The position numbers and the translations under genes were made by a program. Below, one piece after another: positions 57,086 through 64,000 of a stretch of 64,000 bases of DNA (within the stretch, counting starts at the first letter, position 1; every line of letters starts with the position of its first letter). The stretch is from NCBI RefSeq assembly GCF_042242105.1, contig NC_092015.1, positions 14,277,535 through 14,341,534 of the forward strand, read 5' to 3'. A model generated the notes under the pieces. That model was not told the DNA's origin and did not search any database. It saw nothing but the letters and a program-made list of their open reading frames with translations. This DNA is from Pempheris klunzingeri. Lineage: Eukaryota; Chordata; Actinopteri; Acropomatiformes; Pempheridae.

Positions 57086-60000
57086 GGCAAGTTTGGCAAG
57101 TTACCTTAATGCCGATTCATCTTGTGGTTCTGAACTTGCAGTATATGAATCACCTTACACAGAACTGTGTTATGTACAGTGGTTCAAAACACTGAAACAT
57201 TCAGTGGCCAGTGCGTCAGTCTCACTGTTGTAGATTGCAAGTACCTTCGGCTTTAAAGCCGTGTTTAAAGAAAGTGTTACACTAGTAGCTAATAAGTTAC
57301 AGCCAAAATTCTTATTGCACAAGAGAGTCCAGACAAGTGTGTGGGTTCAACCGTTTTCTGAGTGGTTTGTTTTCACCTTTAACAGACTGTTCCCAGCTAA
57401 TGGAGGCATAATCAACTTTGCAAGCTGGTTTGGCTTCTCATTCCCCAACATGCTGCTAATGCTCGCCCTGTCTTGGTTGTGGCTGCAGTTTTTTTTTTTG
57501 GGCTTCAAGTAAGTTTCATGGACTGGAGTAATTCTCTGATTACTACCAAAGCTTCCACATTCTAAAAACATTTTTACCATTTTGTGTATTTCCAGCTTTA
57601 AAAATACCTTTGGATGTGGCACTAAGAGAGATGGTGACAGGGAGGCATACCAGGTAATCAGAAATGAGTACAAAAAGTTGGGCAGGATGAGCTTCGCTGA
57701 GGGCTGTGTGCTGGTTATCTTCACGCTGCTGGTTCTTCTGTGGTTTACCAGGGAGCCTGGGTTCATACCCGGCTGGGCCACTGTGCTCTTCAACAAAGAC
57801 AAAACGTGAGTGCAAAAACTGCTACACAGCTTTTCACGACCCCTCAGTGGAAAAGTGAAGAGGTGGACAGTTACCCAGGGAATGACCTAGGTTTCAGTTA
57901 CAGTAGCTTGAGTATTTTCACAATGTTAATACATGACATGCAGATATTGTAAATGTGTTTTCTCAACAGGTACGTTACAGATGGCACAGTGGCCATATTA
58001 ATGTCAGCACTCTTCTTCTGCATCCCGTCCAATTTGCCCAGATGCTTTGGGAAGTCCAAGGATGGTGGGTCAGCTGTCACGCTTCTGATAATTTTGTGTG
58101 TACACAAACAACTTGACTTTGCACCTTTTGAGGATCATATTATAGATTCATATTAAAGGGCTTTCTTATGTCTTAACTCTCATAGGATATAGGAATAGGA
58201 TTGTGATGCCCATTTTGATTAGTAAACATTGCAACATTGATACAATTCTGATGAAATGCACATGACAGGAATAAGACTATTTGTTAAAGCAAGTTTGTTT
58301 TTAGCTTTGCATGTCTGGACAGCACAATGGGAAATGTTCATTCACTGTTGCATCACATTTTATGTTTGCGGCATGTTGCTGCAAGTCTGTCGCATAAAGA
58401 TAGGATGCTGTTGTATAACCACATCTGTCTTCTCTATCTGTGTACTGTAACAGACAAACGTACCGTCAATAACTTTTACTGCCCGTGACAACTTATCGTG
58501 CTGATTCAGTGCTTTCTAATATCTGTTATCCCAACTCCTTCCTGAGTTGTATCCTGATAGCACCAAGGTCAAGCCTGTGCAACAGTTCATGCTGCACTGG
58601 TTCTTAGACAAATCACTTTTCTATCAATGAATATTTTTTTTCTCCCTAGGTAACTTAAGTTAAGCGTGTCCTGTTCCTGCCTATAAGCATCAAGGTCTTA
58701 GGTACTCCAGAAAGTGGAAAAACAGTGTGTTTTGTACACAGAAGAGTGACAACGTGATTAACACACGCTTAGTTTAAAAGATGTGACGCAGACTTTGAGG
58801 TGCCATAGTCCATTTGTCACCTTGGAAATGACAAAAAATAGTTTAGAGGTATGAATCCAGTTAAAATAGCACAGTTAAATAATGATTTTGATGGTTTATT
58901 AGTTTATCACAGTTCCCTTTATCTTTATGGAGTGGATTTATGGTCACAGCATCTTATCTGTTGACAAGAAAGCTATTCTTTTTTACAGCCAAGTTAGATA
59001 TATCAGTTTATTTTCAGCTGATACCTGAAAACAAACTGTCAGCTGTAAAGATTTCGCCTTTTTTCTTCTTGGTCTCCTGGTGCTAATAGGGGCCCCTGCT
59101 GAAGCTCCTGCACCTCTGCTTAGTTGGGACATCGTCCATGAAAAGATGCCTTGGAACATCCTTTTGCTTCTGGGAGGAGGCTTTGCTTTGGCCCATGGAA
59201 GTGAGGTGATGCAGTTTAAATCATTAAATCCACATTTTTCTGAAGGCAAACCTCTCTATAAATTGTTTTGACGCTGATGTGTGTTTTTTTTTCCAAAGAA
59301 ATCTGGACTTTCTTTGTGGCTGGGAGAAAGTCTGATACCGCTCCAGAGCATCCCTCCTTTTGCTATCTCCATCCTGCTGTGTCTGCTGGTGGCCATGTTC
59401 ACCGAATGCTCCAGCAACACTGCAACCACCACTCTCTTTCTGCCAATACTGGCCTCCATGGTGAGACAGGATACAATACTCTCTAAATCTTTAAAGGAAT
59501 AGTTTGACATTTTGGGAAATGTGCTCATTTACAAACAACAGCCTGGACACAGTGACTTTGTAGAGTCTTTTCGGAGATAAACTAGCATGGGTAGCTGTTT
59601 CCCCCCTGCTTCCAGTTTTTATGCTAAGCTGATTGACCATCTATGACATATCTGCCCTTGTCATTGATGTCAACCATATTAAAAATCCCTCCCCACAGAG
59701 CCCTGAAAAATTTAGCATGTGTGTGAATGTATTTCAAATAGTAGTAATAGATATAAATCTATTAATAACAAATATTTTTTTAACCAGGCCACTGCCATCA
59801 AGATACATCCACTGTATGTCATGTTTCCCTGCACCATCTCGGCCTCGCTGGCTTTCATGCTGCCCGTCGCCACTCCACCCAACGCCATCGCCTTCTCCTA
59901 CGGCAACCTTAAAGTCATGGACATGGTAAGAGACGGAGACCCTGTAAGTGAGCGTTTTCTCATGCACACAAGGGTTTTGATAAAGGCTCATATCCAGTTT

Positions 60001-60384
60001 TTAGATAAGCTGCTTATATTAATCCGTATCTGATCATTATTATCTGTTTGCATACACATAATATCCTGAATATTACCATGGAAACTGAGCTCAGGCGGCC
60101 TGAGGAGCAAATGCAATGAATAAATGCCTCAGTAGCTCGACAAATCGGTATTGATTTAATTAGATTGGTGGAAGACAGACTGTGATAGGGTGTTGACCAA
60201 ACACTGTATTGCTTTGGACCAATATAAGCCTGTATTATTATTCTGGTTGTTTCAGGCCAAAGCTGGATTCATTCTGAACTTTCTTGGAGTCATTACCATT
60301 AACATTGCCATTAACACGTGGGGCGTGGCCATGTTCCAGCTGAATACCTTTCCCAGTTGGGCTAATGCCACCGAAACTCCGTGA
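52506..60384 (+). CDS. slc13a2: Sodium-dependent dicarboxylate/citrate cotransporter, SLC13 family
   Basis: Sodium-coupled importer of succinate, citrate and related dicarboxylates in epithelial plasma membrane. Thirteen coding exons: 52506-52634, 55711-55839, 55982-56118, 56294-56547, 56702-56755, 56851-57019, 57386-57508, 57596-57805, 57970-58064, 59090-59205, 59299-59460, 59788-59925 and 60256-60384. Total 1845 nt, 614 residues (human SLC13A2 592). Membrane segments start with [16 protein letters not shown]. Both sodium-site SNT motifs are present: WISNTAST (149-151) and CSSNTATT (511-513). Other family blocks are [43 protein letters not shown] and [10 protein letters not shown] charged cytoplasmic insert (about 170-250) is split over three small exons. 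The start [10 protein letters not shown] is first; Met10 aligns better with the human start. I chose slc13a2 over slc13a3 or slc13a5 mainly because of its position beside slc46a1 and sarm1. Intron 1 carries a hAT element. Confidence 0.82.
53315..54060 (+). mobile_element. Nonautonomous hAT element with 8-bp target-site duplication
   Basis: The element body is 53323-54052 (730 bp). Left terminus CAGGGGTGTCAAACTCAA. The right terminus, as its inverted complement, matches 14 of 18 bases. ATGTAGAG flanks both sides at 53315-53322 and 54053-54060. GC-rich GCGGGCC motifs lie just inside both ends. There is no transposase ORF. An 8-bp duplication and CAGGGG..TG ends are typical of hAT transposons (family knowledge). 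Confidence 0.88.
53758..53820 (+). repeat. Perfect-arm palindrome nested in the hAT element
   Basis: Arms of 25 bases (53758-53782 and 53796-53820) are inverted complements with one mismatch around a 13-base loop. The arm core is TTTCCACTAGTACCTACT. It follows a run of at least ten G. Confidence 0.85.
57059..57085 (+). repeat. CA microsatellite in slc13a2 intron 6
   Basis: About 13 perfect CA units 40 bases after the exon 6 donor. Confidence 0.95.
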
Positions 60385-63300
60385 ATATGAATGACGTTGA
60401 AACTGGAGGGAAGTGAACACCTGGAGGTTACTGGGCTGGCAGGAGTATTTTTTATTTAAAACCCCCCTGTACACTACAGCCAGGACAGCCTGATGTGCAC
60501 TGAGGCCCGTCCTTGAGTGCTGACAGAGGTTTTTCTATGCAGCTTTCAATCTTACATCCTGCCTCATATTGCAATGGTCTTCTAGCGATGCTAACTCGAA
60601 ACACTGCAGTACCTTTTGTTGATGTTTGAGTGAACTGCGTTCATTTTGATAAATCATCCTCTGGACAATCAACCAAGCAGACCACAGGTTAATGCTTTTA
60701 GAGTCAACAATATCATTCATTCATCTAAGATTGTGTTTTTGCACCAACAAGACTTGAGATTTAAAAAACATTTATACAAGCAGGCGTCAGTCTGGATTGC
60801 ACTGAGAAGAATATTGTCTTTATTCTGAGTTCTCATTGCTTCTGTAATAAACAGTGTTACACAATCCTAATGTAATAAACTAATTTTAACCAACTTCTGA
60901 TTTTGTTTTACCATTTGCATACAAAGGTATCATCATATGCTATTTTAGGCAGGTACAAAAGGTGTTCTCAGGTGTAACCGTGGTTCTTAGAGTGGAGAGA
61001 CACATCAGAGAACAATAATCATCCCAACTTTCTCCGCTGTTTCCTTGGAGTGAATTTTACACACTGTAATACATACAAGTTACAGAATATTGAGAAAAAA
61101 GCTCTTTGGAATAGAGATGCTGCAGGTTCAAGTGCTTGCTGTAGCTGACTGAGACTGTTAAATTTCATGACGGGCTGAAATCTCATTGCCATCCATAGGA
61201 TTAGGACCACTGGGTCCCCAATTGATTTAAAGAGAACCAAGAGGACAGAAGGCAAATCCCTTCAAAGGGTCAATGTGGGAGAAATCAATTATAGGAAACT
61301 CACCAAAAACATTTCATTGAACTCCTTGGCAGGGGTCCGTATATCTGCTGTATGTGAAGGCCCAGAGCAAAAAGGATTTTAAAATGGTGAAACTACAGTA
61401 CAGAGGTCAAAAGTGTAAGCAGTTTTGAGATCAAAAACATTTTTATTTAATCTAGCGAGCATACTTTTGGTAAAGACTGAAAGACGACATCATTCACTCT
61501 TCCTGGTTAAATTGGTTGTCACAGTAATGGAAGTTAATGGAGGTGTGATGGATGGATGTTATCAGAGGTAAGACAACATCTTTATGCCATGATATGTTCT
61601 GTTTTGTCCTATTCTGATTACTTTTGGTCTTTTTTCCAATCATAATGTAAGCCAGCCCCGTCCCAGTCTGTGTTTTTTTGACTTGAAGTAAACAACAGCC
61701 GAGCAGGATGTTAAACGCTGCAGTACGTTTTCTGCTTAAAAGCTCAGGTTAGTGTTTGGTCTCAACTGTTCTAATGAGATGTGAATCAATATGTTGTATA
61801 ATCATCCTGACCTTAAAAAGCATTTCTGAACCTGTTTTTTAACGAGGGACCTGAATAGATGAAGAAATGGATTTTGTGAATATAACGTACAGAATAATCA
61901 CTTGGGAGACAGCTGCACATTTTGAAATATTCCTGGGACAAGCAAAGTAATATCTGAATTTATATAACCTTACCCTGAGCCAAAAAGTGAAGTTAGTGAT
62001 AAATCTCACTGCCTCAGGGACCCTGAATGTAAATTTTCACACACACTCATAAATCACAGTTTCTGAATACATATAATCTGGAATTAGATTTTCATTCACT
62101 TCATCTTAGACTCAGTGCAATTCAAATGCACTGTGCCGTTTGTTGTTTTTAATTCATACTTAAGGTTAAGGTGTGGGTCATCGGGGAGAGATCATGAAGC
62201 ACATCCTTGAACAGATGATGGAAATTAATTAGAATTAAAGGGCATGCTTCTGCACGGTGTGATTCATAAATAATCCATCAACACACTCTGAGGGCAGGAC
62301 CCATGCTGCAAGAGGGCAGAAAAATCGGTGTTGTTTCGTGTAGCCCAGGGACTGTGCAGAAATGAGGTGTACTGCTTTCAATGATGAGTTTTGTTGGACA
62401 GACGGAGACACAGAGAGTGCTTTACTTTATCAATTCATTAACTTATTGATAAAGATCTGTCTGTGATTGGCAAAAGAGCAGAGGAGCAGAATCGCCTCTG
62501 CCTCATGTGTGTCCCTAAGAACAAAGCATGAAGTACACTCCACGTATGTGTGCCATAGTTTATGTGTTTGCTGCTCCTCCTGAAGCTGAACATACTGAGT
62601 TTGACTGACTGAGAGCATTGCACGGGGACGTAGGGCTGTGCAGCATGTGCATGTGCAGTGATTGACAGTGACAGTCCTTCTGCTCTGATTCGCTGTTTTC
62701 ATTTGGGTGTGGTGGATTCTTGCAAATAACATTACGAGCAGTAGGACGGGCCAAAGGAACGTGTTTTTTTTCTCATGAACTACAGTCAGGATATAGTGAC
62801 ATTTTCAGCAAATATGACAAAAAGATAATTTCATGAAAGTTACCAACTGAGTCTTTAAGTTAGGCTTGTTGTTTTAAAGCTATTGAAGAAAATCCAGCTA
62901 TACGAGTTAAGACAACTACACATGCTGAATCAGCATGTCTACATTCCACTCGTATGACAAGATGCTGATTTGAATATAAGAACTAGTGATTTGAATATTT
63001 GTCATCAGCGTGACTGCATCTCACAGACTGGCAGCTACCTGTCACCCTGCCATGATTTATTTCTCTGCTTTTGAGCAGCATTTGAGTTCATGTATCGTTC
63101 TGGAATTACACTGATATTGGGCTTAACCTTACAGGTGGATAGTCAAATAAGAAGTTAATGAAAAGCTCTTTCAGGTTGAGTTCAGGATGATAAAAACTTC
63201 AAATAATACTGATTATCAGAGTGGTATCAAGAAACTCTTTGTTTCTAATGAATCATAAAAGAGTCAATAACATTTCCTAACTCTGCAAACATGATATTGC

Positions 63301-64000
63301 AACTGAGAACACCTGAGCACTGGGGCAATTTTTTTCCCCCCAGAAGACAATGAGACTTTCATTGAAGTGCCCCCTTGAATGTGTTCCCACATTACACCCT
63401 TCTCAAGAACTAAATGTTTGGCAGAAAGAGCCTTCAGGAATAGCTTCGCTCTGCAGAGGCCTCGCACTGTAACACAAGAGTTTATTCAATCTGTAATTAA
63501 TCCTGTGTCTCTCTGTCATTCTGCCTTGCCCTCTCACTGAGGACAGGGTTTGTTCAAGCTATAGCTACGAGCTAAGACTATTACTGTTTTCCTGGTTCAT
63601 TGGGAGGATAGGATAGGAATCTACCTGTAGTGACATACCTCTGCTCCCTCTCCCTCGCTCACTTTCTCCTCTATTTCTCTAGCTCCCTTACTCTGTGAGC
63701 CTCGCACTGTCACTTTGAGAACCATTGTGAGGATCCCAAGTTTAAATTTCTCAAAGAAAAAAGAAAATGCTTGCAAAGGTGCCCCCACGGAGCATCTTAA
63801 AGCGTGCGTAGGAGCTGCCTGAAGGTTCTGAGATTAGTTTGACTTCACTCCCTGCAGACCACAACAGCCTGCTTGCTGGGTACGTCCATTAGCCATGACA
63901 TTAACACCTTTTGGTTGCATCAGAAATAGAATTTTCCAGATTGATTGCTTCTGTTTAACGGTGTTTAACCTCACTTTCAGTAGCCATAGCTGTAACCTTG
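60385..64000. other. slc13a2 3' UTR and unassigned downstream sequence
   Basis: The slc13a2 3' UTR likely ends at the paired AATAAA signals at 60846 and 60874. From there to the window end I see only AT-rich sequence. A pyrimidine-rich CTCCCT/CTCTCC stretch lies at 63630-63690. No ORF resembles a known protein and splice-flanked conserved blocks are absent. Human synteny would predict FOXN1 next, but no forkhead sequence is visible. Confidence 0.6.
60846..60851 (+). promoter_or_regulatory. slc13a2 polyadenylation signal AATAAA
   Basis: AATAAA 462 nt after the stop; a second AATAAA at 60874 follows closely. The downstream sequence is T-rich (GATTTTGTTTT). Confidence 0.65.

Overview
The window is a piece of a vertebrate chromosome, almost certainly from a ray-finned (teleost) fish. 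The genes have many short exons with GT-AG introns. All recognisable proteins are vertebrate orthologues. The introns carry repeats typical of teleosts: long TG/CA microsatellites, an AGTGGTGGAA-type repeat, a TTAA-flanked AAAGGTCC element and a CAGGGGTGTCAAACTC hAT element. The species cannot be named from the sequence. There are no prokaryotic or viral genes.

Seven protein-coding genes were reconstructed exon by exon, and for every one the spliced reading frame closes. (1) prpf8, + strand, 106-11893: the core U5 snRNP splicing factor, 34 exons, lacking about 430 N-terminal residues that lie before the window. (2) rilp, + strand, 13212-20697: a Rab7/dynein lysosome-transport adaptor. (3) scarf1, + strand, 22601-29381: an EGF-repeat scavenger receptor. 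(4) vtn, - strand, 30748-34644: vitronectin. (5) sarm1, + strand, 37369-41870: the NAD+-cleaving axon-degeneration enzyme. (6) slc46a1, - strand, about 45333-48849: the proton-coupled folate transporter. (7) slc13a2-like, + strand, 52506-60384: a sodium/dicarboxylate cotransporter. The last 3.6 kb (60385-64000) holds the slc13a2 3' UTR and then nothing I can recognise.

These genes are linked by conserved synteny, not by a shared pathway. From general knowledge, human PRPF8-RILP-SCARF1 lies on 17p13.3 and VTN-SARM1-SLC46A1-SLC13A2 on 17q11.2. Here the two blocks are directly joined, at the scarf1/vtn boundary.

I did not find an undescribed multi-gene system. The observations most worth a second look are: a second RGD tripeptide and a Gln/Trp-rich tract in the vitronectin linker; a GC-AG intron that the sarm1 frame requires; an apparently extra 88-bp intron and an unclear C-terminus in slc46a1; TG-repeat tracts in place of pyrimidine tracts at several splice acceptors; an optional exon upstream of slc13a2 that would open a 171-codon overlapping frame; and a complete 730-bp hAT element with an 8-bp target duplication and a nested palindrome.
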